From contig CAZCTO010000033.1 of assembly GCA_964501725.1 (NCBI GenBank), positions 1 to 8,336 on the forward strand: 8,336 bases of DNA, written 5' to 3'. Under the pieces are notes generated by a model. The model had not been told where the DNA came from, made no database searches, and saw only the letters and a program-made list of their open reading frames with translations. Below are positions 1 to 5,847 of the stretch, one piece after another; position 1 is the first letter of the stretch, and each line of letters starts with the position of its first letter. The translations under genes and the position numbers were made by a program. This DNA is from CAZCTO01 sp964501725. GTDB taxonomy: Bacteria > Bacillota > Clostridia > Saccharofermentanales > Saccharofermentanaceae.

Positions 1-740
1 AAAACGGAAGAAAATTGCCTTGGAGACAGACAAAGGATCCTTATGCAATTCATATCTCTGAAGTTATGCTCCAACAGACCCAGGTGGAGAGAGTTATCCC
101 CTATTTTCATCAATGGATGAACGATTTTCCGGATTATGCAAGCTTAGCTAAAGCAAGCAAGACTGATCTTTTGAAACATCGATCATGACTAGGATTCAAT
201 AGTAGAGCTTTGAGATTGCAAGCGTGTGCACAAGAAGTAGTCGAACATCATAAAGGAATATTACCCAAAGAAAGAACCCAGCTTTTATGATTGCCTTGAA
301 TTTGACCGTACACGTCAGCAGCAATTCTCGCTTTTGCTCATAATCAAGAAGTGCCTGTGATCGATACCAATATTAGAAGAGTACTTATTTTCTTATATAA
401 ACTTCCAGAAACTATTTCGATGCAAGAATTAGAAGATTTTGCTACCACTATTATTCCCAAAGGGAAATCTCGTGATTGGCATAATGCGTTGATGGATTAT
501 GGAGCTTTGGAATTAACCGCGAGAAAGACAAAAATTAAACCGCTTTCCAAACAATCGAAATTTGAAGGCTCTGATAGACAAGTGAGAGGATGGATCTTGA
601 AACAATTAGTCAAAGAATCTCCGCTTTTGATTTCTCGTGTGCAGGAAGAATTTTCCAAAAAAGATGTAAAAATGATTGTAGATGGGATGGTGAAAGAAAG
701 ATTGGTTGTGATGAAAAAAACTAAAATATTTTTGGAATAA
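1..740 (+). CDS. mutY: A/G-specific adenine glycosylase, MutY type, 5'-truncated, no Fe-S cysteines
   Basis: Base-excision repair glycosylase that removes adenine mispaired with 8-oxoguanine. The reading frame begins at base 3, ends at TAA 738-740, and shows 245 residues; roughly the first 15-25 are outside the window. Visible family marks: LPWR near the N-terminus, SEVMLQQTQV with the catalytic Glu at 60-62, the helix-hairpin-helix LLGLPGIGPYTSAAI (about 285-329) and VIDTNIRRV with the catalytic Asp at 363-365. Four UGA codons (186, 288, 297, 303) all sit on conserved glycines, three of them in the hairpin-helix-hairpin turn. Odd point: the stretch after MDYGAL (501-560), where MutY normally carries four cluster-binding cysteines, has none. 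The C-terminus is a short segment beginning GSDRQVRG (from 567), like the winged-helix-like tail of actinobacterial-type MutY, not a NUDIX-like domain. Family assignment is firm; exact substrate range without the cluster is not known from sequence. Confidence 0.93.
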
Positions 741-770
741 AAAAAAAGGAGCTACTTGTACTTCGCTCCT
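741..770 (-). terminator. Probable intrinsic terminator of the small minus-strand gene
   Basis: A 6-bp stem, AGGAGC (747-752) with GCTCCT (765-770), closes a 12-nt loop. Read on the minus strand the stem is followed by a T run (the A run at 739-747), 19 nt past the stop of the gene at 789-1076. It also lies directly behind the mutY stop, but on that strand only a weak AT-rich tail follows. The short stem and large loop keep confidence moderate. Confidence 0.5.
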
Positions 771-788
771 ATTAAATAATACACTTAA

Positions 789-1076
789 TTATGCCGCAAT
801 TAATCCTTTAAATTCTTCATGAATCAATTTTAATTTTTCCCAATCTTGGGGTTTTACTCTCCCTTTCTGAGAAACTGTTTTGAATTTTGCGTTTAGTGAA
901 TTTGCCTTGTTAGCAATAGTTGTATATTGCGCAGGATTTTCATCTTTAAGAGCTTTAAATTTATTAACTAAGCTCATCACATCGCCTTTTTCGATAGTTT
1001 TTTTCTTCATTAGCCTATCGAAGATAGTTTTGGTTTCAGACTCAAGCTGAGCCTGTCTAGATTGGTAATTTCCCAT
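789..1076 (-). CDS. Small charged helical protein of unknown function (95 aa)
   Basis: I do not recognise this family. The product starts MGNYQSRQAQL and is Lys/Glu/Gln-rich, with no cysteine, no signal peptide and no membrane segment. Its residue pattern suggests mostly amphipathic helices, so it is probably a small soluble cytoplasmic protein; a DNA- or protein-binding role would be a guess. The frame is intact from ATG to TAA, has a plausible promoter 27 bases upstream of the start and a terminator behind it, so it looks like a monocistronic expressed gene convergent with mutY. All four glycines use GGN codons and none uses UGA, unlike most neighbours. There is no Shine-Dalgarno site before the ATG. 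Confidence 0.75.
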   Translation of the reverse strand: MGNYQSRQAQLESETKTIFDRLMKKKTIEKGDVMSLVNKFKALKDENPAQYTTIANKANSLNAKFKTVSQKGRVKPQDWEKLKLIHEEFKGLIAA

Positions 1077-1102
1077 ATTTGTTTTTTTTAATTATTTTAT
1101 CT

Positions 1103-1130
1103 CTTATACATATTTTTTATAAAATAGCAA
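1103..1130 (-). promoter_or_regulatory. Putative sigma70-type promoter for the 95-aa gene
   Basis: On the minus strand, TTGCTA (1130-1125) and TATAAG (1108-1103) are 16 bp apart, giving a predicted transcript start about 20 nt before the ATG at 1076. In such AT-rich DNA chance matches are common, so this is supportive only. Confidence 0.4.
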
Positions 1131-1164
1131 CATTATCTTGATTTTTGGTTTTGTTTTATTAGAT

Positions 1165-1193
1165 TTGATTCTGCGTCCTTTGAAATATATTTT
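1165..1193 (+). promoter_or_regulatory. Putative promoter for the candidate RNA gene
   Basis: TTGATT (1165-1170) and TATTTT (1188-1193) are 17 bp apart. The predicted start near 1200 coincides with the first base of the structured element beginning at 1203. TATATT at 1186-1191 is an alternative -10 with shorter spacing. The coincidence with the fold is the main support. Confidence 0.35.
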
Positions 1194-1199
1194 AAATTA

Positions 1200-1417
1200 C
1201 GCATATTACAAACAGGCATTTTCCTTCATTATGTGTTAAAGCAAAAGGCACGCTAATTCCGACTTTGGAAAATGTTTTGAAGCAACGCTAATCGGCTTCT
1301 GTTTGTGATATAAAAAACCCAAAACTCACCTCCACAAAAAAGAGAGGGAGAAAGCTTTGAGGAGTTGTAAGGCACCTGGATATTTCCAGAAGGATCCCTT
1401 ACTCTCCTCTTTTTTTT
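1200..1417 (+). ncRNA. Candidate structured RNA (small RNA or leader) of unknown class
   Basis: No protein frame longer than about 15 codons exists here, yet the sequence is unusually self-complementary. P1 is a continuous 13-bp helix, 1203-1215 with 1299-1311 (core ACAAACAG/CTGTTTGT). Inside it lie P2, CATTTTCC (1217-1224) with GGAAAATG (1267-1274), and P3, AAGC (1280-1283) with GCTT (1295-1298), which makes a three-way junction. The octamer ACGCTAAT occurs at 1250-1257 in the P2 loop and again at 1285-1292 in the P3 loop. The P1 pair 1207/1307 is U-G as plus-strand RNA but A-C as minus-strand RNA, which favours plus-strand transcription. The block ends in a hairpin with eight Ts (1359-1417). 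I compared it mentally with SRP RNA, 6S RNA, tmRNA and RNase P and saw no signature motifs. It could be a free sRNA, a riboswitch/attenuator ahead of rsmI, or a small mobile palindrome. Confidence 0.45.
1359..1417 (+). terminator. Intrinsic terminator-like hairpin ending the candidate RNA
   Basis: GAGGAG (1359-1364) pairs with CTCCTC (1404-1409) and GTAAGG (1367-1372) with CCTTAC (1397-1402), separated by a TT/T internal loop. An apical hairpin CTGGA (1376-1380)/TCCAG (1385-1389) has a TATT loop. Eight Ts follow directly (1410-1417). The 3' arm can pair instead with 1336-1350 upstream, so the hairpin may be conditional. Confidence 0.6.
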
Positions 1418-1436
1418 ATCATTCAAGTGTTTATAG

Positions 1437-1464
1437 TTGCATTTATTGGGAGAAAGCGTAATAA
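1437..1464 (+). promoter_or_regulatory. Weak putative promoter for rsmI
   Basis: TTGCAT (1437-1442), a 16-bp spacer and TAATAA (1459-1464) lie behind the terminator-like hairpin and about 90 bp ahead of the rsmI ATG. If real, it gives a leader of roughly 80 nt containing the hairpin at 1474-1511. The match to consensus is modest. Confidence 0.25.
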
Positions 1465-1473
1465 GATTACTAA

Positions 1474-1511
1474 GTTAGATTTCCGCCCCAAATTCTTTAA
1501 GCGGAAATAAC
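1474..1511 (+). promoter_or_regulatory. Hairpin in the rsmI leader
   Basis: ATTTCCGC (1479-1486) is perfectly complementary to GCGGAAAT (1501-1508), with a 14-nt loop. The stem extends by GTT (1474-1476)/AAC (1509-1511) across a 2-nt bulge. No T run follows, so it is not a terminator. It is among the most GC-rich spots in the intergenic region and ends about 43 bases before the rsmI start. Role unknown. Confidence 0.45.
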
Positions 1512-1515
1512 AAAC

Positions 1516-1543
1516 CCAACACTCAACATTTAACACCTAACAC
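1516..1543 (+). repeat. Four tandem degenerate heptamers upstream of rsmI
   Basis: CCAACAC, TCAACAT, TTAACAC and CTAACAC follow each other in exact 7-bp phase, ending 10 bp before the rsmI ATG. The central AACA is invariant. A second phased heptamer array with a different unit lies upstream of map (7380-7415). Confidence 0.6.
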
Positions 1544-1553
1544 TTTGATAAAT

Positions 1554-2225
1554 ATGCTTTATTTTATCCCGACACCTATTGGAAATAAAGAAGATATTAC
1601 CTTGAGAGCTTTACGCCTATTGAAAGAATTAAAATATCTATTTTGCGAAGATACGAGGACAACAATGAAATTGTTGCAGATGTATGACATCGATTTTTCT
1701 GATAAACAGCTCTCTTCGCTAACGAGTTTCACCGATCAAGGTAAAATGAATCATTATCTCAATATCCTCAAAGAACATGATGTGTGAATAGTCTCTGAAG
1801 CTGGCACTCCTTGACTCTCTGATCCAGGAAAGAGCCTCATTCAATTATGTAATACACAAAACCTTCCTTATTCTATTCTTCCTTGAGCGAATGCATTAGT
1901 GCCTGCGGTCGTAGGCGCTGGCTTCGATACTTCATCGTTTGTATATATTGGATTCCTTCCCCAAAAAAAAGGAAGACAAACAGCGTTAAAAAATGCTATA
2001 CAATCTGAGATACCTGTCTTTTTTTATGAATCCGTCCATAGAGTGGAAAAACTTTTTAACGAGCTCAGCGCCTTGTGATTTACGGGTAAAATAAGTATTT
2101 GTAGAGAATTAAGTAAAATGTTCGAACAACAAGTGACCTGAACGTTGGATGACATTCAAGAAATGATAAAGAAAAATCAGATTTCTATTAAATGAGAATT
2201 TGTAATTTGATTGTGTTCTTTGTAA
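1554..2225 (+). CDS. rsmI: 16S rRNA (cytidine-1402-2'-O)-methyltransferase RsmI, catalytic domain only
   Basis: Uses S-adenosylmethionine to 2'-O-methylate C1402 in the decoding centre of 16S rRNA. The 223-residue product has the family hallmarks in order: MLYFIPTPIGNKEDITLRAL at the start, CEDTR at 31-35, SEAGTPGLSDPG at 81-92 (SAM-binding loop), LPGANALVPAVVGAGF at 109-124, FFYESVHR at 156-163, CRELSKMFEQQVTGTL at 183-198 and KGEFVIG at 213-219. Seven UGA codons are read through; those in GTPG and LPG fall on conserved glycines. I chose ATG 1554 over the in-frame TTG at 1545 because the family starts with ML(Y)(I/V/F)PTPIGN. It is shorter than the roughly 280-residue E. coli enzyme because the C-terminal RsmI helical domain is absent. 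It converges with the lipoprotein gene, the stops being 3 nt apart with no terminator between. Confidence 0.95.
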
Positions 2226-2228
2226 AAA

Positions 2229-3623
2229 TTAATGTTTGTATTTTTTCAATTTCCTCATAACTTTCTGGTAATTATCTCGTGTTTTTATATGATAATTATT
2301 TTCCTTATAATCTCATCAATTAAAATTACGAGCTAATTTTTCGCACATAGTATTATCTAATGGGAAAAAATTACTCAATGGTTTTGTCATCTCTTTCGCT
2401 TTTTCCGCTCGAAATGCTAAAAACAATTTTGTAGCATTTTTGGGATGATAACACTCTCCTTCTGATAATCATAGATTGATTCTTGCATTTTTACCTGGAG
2501 ATCATTTTGTCATGAGAATATGATAATAGGAGAAAGAAAATGCCTTATGGTCTTTTCCTTCCCAACGATGTAATTCAAATTCACCTATTTTTTCTGCTCA
2601 ATATCAGGAAGATTCGTTATAAGCAAACGTTAGAGCCTCTTCTAAAATTTCTTCTCTAGTTACTGATCTCAAGAGTGTTTTTATCATAGATCAATAATAA
2701 GGATGCTCTTCCATTTCCTGTATTGCTTGCTGGGCATAATAAGCAAATTCATGGAGTTCCATAATTCTTTCTGATTTTGGTATAGGGACAGGTAATAATA
2801 CCTGTCATTTTTTGATTTCGGATTCTGTAAATTTTGCTACATCTAAAATATTAATATTAAATCATTGTATTTTGTCGTTTATCGTTTTGAGTTCATTTTT
2901 TCATAAAACAATCGCACGTTTGTATGTGGGATCTTTAAGATATGAGAAGTCTTCTATTTGAGAAACTTTCTCTGTTATTTTATCAAAATTTATACAACGA
3001 TTTATTTTTATTCAATTTACTATCATCGGATTTGGGAAAAAATCATCTTTTTGCACAACATAAAACATTAATCATGAATCTTCTATTAGAATAATTTTTT
3101 CTTTTTTACCGTTAATCACAACTTCTCTTTCTATTTTTCTTTCTGTTTTTTCTACTAATCATTGGTCTCTTTTGCTTCGATAATCATAATTTTTGGGTTT
3201 ATCAAAAGAATAGCTATATTCTGATTCTTTTTCTTTGTTTATTTTTGCTTTCACATAAATTGTTTCTCATATTTGGAATGTCTGTTTATCTTTGATTTCC
3301 TTTTTGTTTTTATCCAACATATTCTTTGTCCCAACTTCAGCAAAAAGATCCCCATTTACACTATCTAACGTATTAAAAGATCATGAAACAGTAAAGGGAT
3401 ATTCTCATTTTTTAAGATTGTATTTGTAAATATTCCATTCTTTTCAAGCTTCTTTTTGCGTACCAACTCGTTCAAAATCACCTATTTTCTTGGGAGTTTC
3501 TTTCTCTTTTTCTCAACAACTAGAAAATGTTAACATCAAAGCAAGACTTGTTCCTGTAATGAGATGTTTATATCATTTGGGAATATTTCTTATTTTTTCT
3601 AGTAATGAATTGGATTCTATCAT
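2229..3623 (-). CDS. Lipoprotein with LysM-like segments and a C-terminal lysozyme/transglycosylase-like domain
   Basis: A 464-residue frame that exists only with UGA as Gly (about 19 such codons). A hydrophobic segment at 21-33 ends in a lipobox-like FSSC, with the predicted lipidated Cys at 36, so it is exported and membrane-tethered. Residues about 65-125 resemble a LysM unit (ending IGETIYVKAK), and 233-282 resemble a second degenerate one (ending KKGQVLLPVPIPK). Residues about 290-464 look like the lysozyme/soluble-lytic-transglycosylase fold: AYNESSGYG with candidate catalytic Glu337, then LGLSEGECYHPKNATKLFLAF (384-404) and NFNGGDY (433-439) before a final Tyr-rich helix. Such proteins cleave peptidoglycan glycan strands; whether this one acts on its own wall or on that of a host is unknown. 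It starts 7 nt after the stop of the upstream gene, so the two form an operon. Domain calls are by eye; the family is less certain than the frame. Confidence 0.8.
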
Positions 3624-3630
3624 ATTGTTT

Positions 3631-4188
3631 TTACTTATCAAATCAAAAATCTATTTTTTGTTGAGTATATTTATGTTGAGTATTTTGCAATTTCTCATAA
3701 ATAGAAACCAATAAAATCATATAGAAAACTTTTGTTAAATTATCGTCTGTTAAATTAGAAAATTCTCACTCTTTTTTGGGTTCTAATACATAAGAATCAA
3801 ATAATGTTTTTATTTTTTCTGGAATATCTGTTATTATTCACTGTTCTTTGATGTTTGGAAATTTATATTTTTTTATGCTTTTTTGAAGTATAGATCTAAT
3901 GCCATCAAAAGAATATTTTTCTTTTTTATATTCTTCTAAATCCTTAAATATACCAAATAAATTATATCATTTTTCTTCGTTTAAATCAGCATCCCTATAT
4001 GGACTAAAATCATTTTTTTTACTACAATTTTTTAATCAATATCTATGTCGGTATGTTTTTCGATAAGAATCACAGAAATCATCTCGATATTTATCTAATC
4101 CAAAATTTATACTATCAAGTTCTGAAATTCATGTTTTTTGTAATCATTTTAATACATTATTATTCCTTAGTTCATTATTTTTTTCCAT
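3631..4188 (-). CDS. Hypothetical protein, first gene of the lipoprotein operon (185 aa)
   Basis: I do not recognise this family. The frame runs from ATG 4188 to TAA 3631-3633 when seven UGA codons are read as Gly. The product is Lys/Asp/Asn/Tyr-rich, lacks a signal peptide and lacks a convincing membrane span (VFYMILLVSIYEKL at 154-167 is only mildly hydrophobic and probably a buried helix). It has two cysteines, C39 and C55, around a basic RKTYRHRYGLKN segment. It is probably cytoplasmic and mostly helical. It is the first gene after a strong promoter and is followed at 7 nt by the lysozyme-like lipoprotein, suggesting a role with it (regulator, chaperone or partner), but nothing in the sequence identifies one. 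A purine-rich AAGAGA just upstream is the nearest thing to a ribosome-binding site in the window. Confidence 0.8.
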
Positions 4189-4195
4189 TTTTCTC

Positions 4196-4224
4196 TTGAA
4201 AACATATAAAATAATTTTTATAAT
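4196..4224 (+). promoter_or_regulatory. Strong sigma70-type promoter for the PLD gene
   Basis: TTGAAA (4196-4201), a 17-bp spacer and a perfect TATAAT (4219-4224) give a predicted start about 23 nt before the ATG at 4254. The -10 overlaps that of the opposing promoter in the palindrome TATAATTATA (4219-4228). Confidence 0.7.
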
Positions 4225-4250
4225 TATAAATAACTTTTATTTTTTGTCAA
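4223..4250 (-). promoter_or_regulatory. Strong sigma70-type promoter for the lipoprotein operon
   Basis: On the minus strand, a perfect TTGACA (4250-4245), a 16-bp spacer and a perfect TATAAT (4228-4223). The predicted start is about 28 nt before the ATG at 4188. It overlaps the plus-strand promoter at the -10, so the two cannot be occupied by RNA polymerase at once. Confidence 0.7.
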
Positions 4251-4253
4251 ATA

Positions 4254-5270
4254 ATGAAAAAACAGCAAAAAATAGTGGGATTATGGATAGCTAGTATTAT
4301 TGGAATCATCGTTTTGGGGAGTTGGTTTGGGGGAATTAGGTTTGAGCAGAAGGCGAAACCGGAAATCTTTTCCCCAAGTGAAAATCTCTCAAAAATTGAA
4401 AATATACCTGGGAAACTGTTTATCTCCCCTACCGATATCAATTTTATTTTGCAAATTTTCTGAGGTGCTAAGAATATTTTATACCTTCAGACCTATGAAT
4501 TCACAGAAAAAAGAATCAGAGCTCTATTTAAAAATTTATTGGAAAAAAACGTAAATATCAAACTTATTATGGAAGATAAAAAATACCAACAATTCAAAAA
4601 TACCTTTAAAGAAATTCAGAATCTATTTAGTTGATATACTAATTTCCAAATAAAATCAGATAAACAGATGAAAACAACGTATGTACACGCCAAATTTGCG
4701 TTGATTGATAGTGGATTTTTGATTCAAACCGCAAATCTAACCCATTCAACTTTTGCAACTAATCGTGAATATTTTTTCTCCAGTCAACATACAGGCGTGT
4801 ATCAAAGTTTGGCTACTATTTTCCAAAAAGATTGGGAAGGCAAACCAATTACATTTTCTGATATTCATCCCAATCTTTTGGTCTGTCCTATCAATTGTAG
4901 AGCTATTTTAGAGCATTTGATCGAGTCGGCGAAACATTCAATACTGATTCAAAACCAATATATCGAAGACCCTCGCCTCCTTGAACTTCTGGGAGAAAAG
5001 ATAAAAACCCTTTGAACCTGAAATATCCACATCCAGCTCCCCGATACCGACAAAAACAAACAACTTCAACAACAATGGTGAACAACTATCGTACAACTTA
5101 TTAAAAAGCCCTATATCCATGCAAAAATGATGTTGATAGATAATCAGATTCTTTACCTTTGAAGTATAAATTTTTCTGCAAATAGTATGGATAATAATAG
5201 AGAAATCTGAATTTTACTTACTGATCCAGAAATTATCAAACAATTTCAAATATCTTTTTGTAAAAAATAA
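4254..5270 (+). CDS. Membrane-anchored phospholipase D-fold protein with two HKD motifs
   Basis: A 338-residue PLD-superfamily protein; members hydrolyse or transfer phosphodiesters in phospholipids or nucleic acids through two HxKx4D motifs. Both are intact: HAKFALID at 145-152 (H145, K147, D152), followed by QTANLTHSTFATNRE, and HAKMMLID at 289-296 (H289, K291, D296), followed by LGSINFSANSMDNNRE. Residues 7-27 form one transmembrane or uncleaved signal-anchor helix after a KKQQK start, so the catalytic part is probably outside the membrane. Seven UGA codons are read as Gly. The layout and size fit a cardiolipin-synthase-like or Nuc-like PLD; the sequence does not tell which. It has a single N-terminal helix, fewer than the two typical of classical bacterial cardiolipin synthases. 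The start follows from a near-consensus promoter 30 bp upstream shared face-to-face with the lipoprotein operon. Confidence 0.9.
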
Positions 5271-5274
5271 TTGT

Positions 5275-5304
5275 TTGACTTCCTTTGTTTATTCTTTATA
5301 GTAT
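5275..5304 (+). promoter_or_regulatory. Putative promoter for the small exported protein
   Basis: TTGACT (5275-5280) with TAGTAT (5299-5304, 18-bp spacer) or TATAGT (5297-5302, 16-bp spacer), immediately behind the PLD stop at 5270. It implies independent transcription with a leader of about 45 nt. Confidence 0.4.
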
Positions 5305-5354
5305 CGTCTGTTGTCTTTGAAAAACTAAAAAGAAACCAAAAAAAACCAAACTTT

Positions 5355-5741
5355 ATGAAAAATTTCCTCTTTATTTTTTTGAGTCTTATATGCTTTATAG
5401 AAGCATGTGCTCAAAAGCAGGATTTACTTCAGAGACTAATAACCAATATCCAATCAGAAAACATCACCGTAATTGGATGTTTGGTTAATGAAGAATATCC
5501 TGATAACCAAAAGCCATTTGTTAAAAAAATGGCTGTAGAAACCGGTGGCCTTTTTGCATTCATTATGTCAGATGCCTATCTGGATGAAAGTAAAATTGTT
5601 TGTAGAGATATTATTATCTTTGACCGAGCAACAAAAGAGTTCAAAGAGTTCATTTTAAAAGGAAATCAAAAAGACCTCGATGAACTATTGAAAAAACAAC
5701 AAAACAAAGAGTTCCCATTTATTTGTGGGATAACTGATTAA
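5355..5741 (+). CDS. Small exported protein or lipoprotein of unknown function (128 aa)
   Basis: I do not recognise the family. The N-terminus MKNFLFIFLSLICFIEACAQK is a classic signal sequence; it could end in a lipobox-like IEAC (Cys16) or in an ACA/QK signal-peptidase I site. The mature part is about 110 residues, mixed charge, with further cysteines in VIGC, IVCRD and FICGI, so a disulfide is possible. I chose ATG 5355 because the signal peptide begins there; the frame stays open upstream to a TTG at 5271, but that would place a hydrophobic, then basic stretch before the signal. All five glycines use GGN codons and none uses UGA, in contrast to the genes on both sides, which hints at recent acquisition or at a short gene by chance. 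It has its own putative promoter and a good terminator, so it is probably monocistronic. Confidence 0.75.
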   Translation: MKNFLFIFLSLICFIEACAQKQDLLQRLITNIQSENITVIGCLVNEEYPDNQKPFVKKMAVETGGLFAFIMSDAYLDESKIVCRDIIIFDRATKEFKEFILKGNQKDLDELLKKQQNKEFPFICGITD

Positions 5742-5754
5742 AAAACTATTTAAG

Positions 5755-5788
5755 AACTCTGCTTTTTTGGAAGCAGGGTTTTCTTCTT
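5755..5788 (+). terminator. Intrinsic terminator of the small exported protein gene
   Basis: A 10-bp stem, AACTCTGCTT (5755-5764) with AAGCAGGGTT (5771-5780), one G-U pair, 6-nt loop, followed by the T-rich tail TTCTTCTT. It begins 14 nt past the stop codon. Confidence 0.8.
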
Positions 5789-5847
5789 GCAAAAATTATT
5801 GGAATTTTTAATCTTAGTTTGTTGTTTTAACTATCAAATATTATTTT

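Noticed and set aside
1359..1417. Signal recognition particle (4.5S/SRP) RNA
   Set aside because: The hairpin is long and near a terminator as in small SRP RNAs, but there is no GNRA-type tetraloop and no AGCAG-type asymmetric-loop sequence.
1545..1553. Upstream TTG start for rsmI
   Set aside because: It would add MIN before the conserved MLYFIPTPIGN start typical of the family.
1545..2225. rsmI, PLD, nucleotidase, dut, map and the minus-strand genes as frameshifted or nonsense pseudogenes
   Set aside because: All interruptions are TGA; read as Gly they restore full-length proteins with intact motifs. No frameshifts are needed anywhere.
3490..3714. Plus-strand open frame of 74 residues inside the lipoprotein/hypothetical operon
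   Set aside because: It lies antisense across the junction of two real minus-strand genes, is low-complexity hydrophobic, and has no family resemblance.
4903..5120. Two minus-strand open frames inside the PLD gene
   Set aside because: They are antisense shadows of the catalytic PLD region, which has clear HKD motifs on the plus strand.
5271..5354. TTG-initiated extension of the small exported protein
   Set aside because: It begins directly after the PLD stop, overlaps the putative promoter and places 28 unlikely residues before a well-formed signal peptide.
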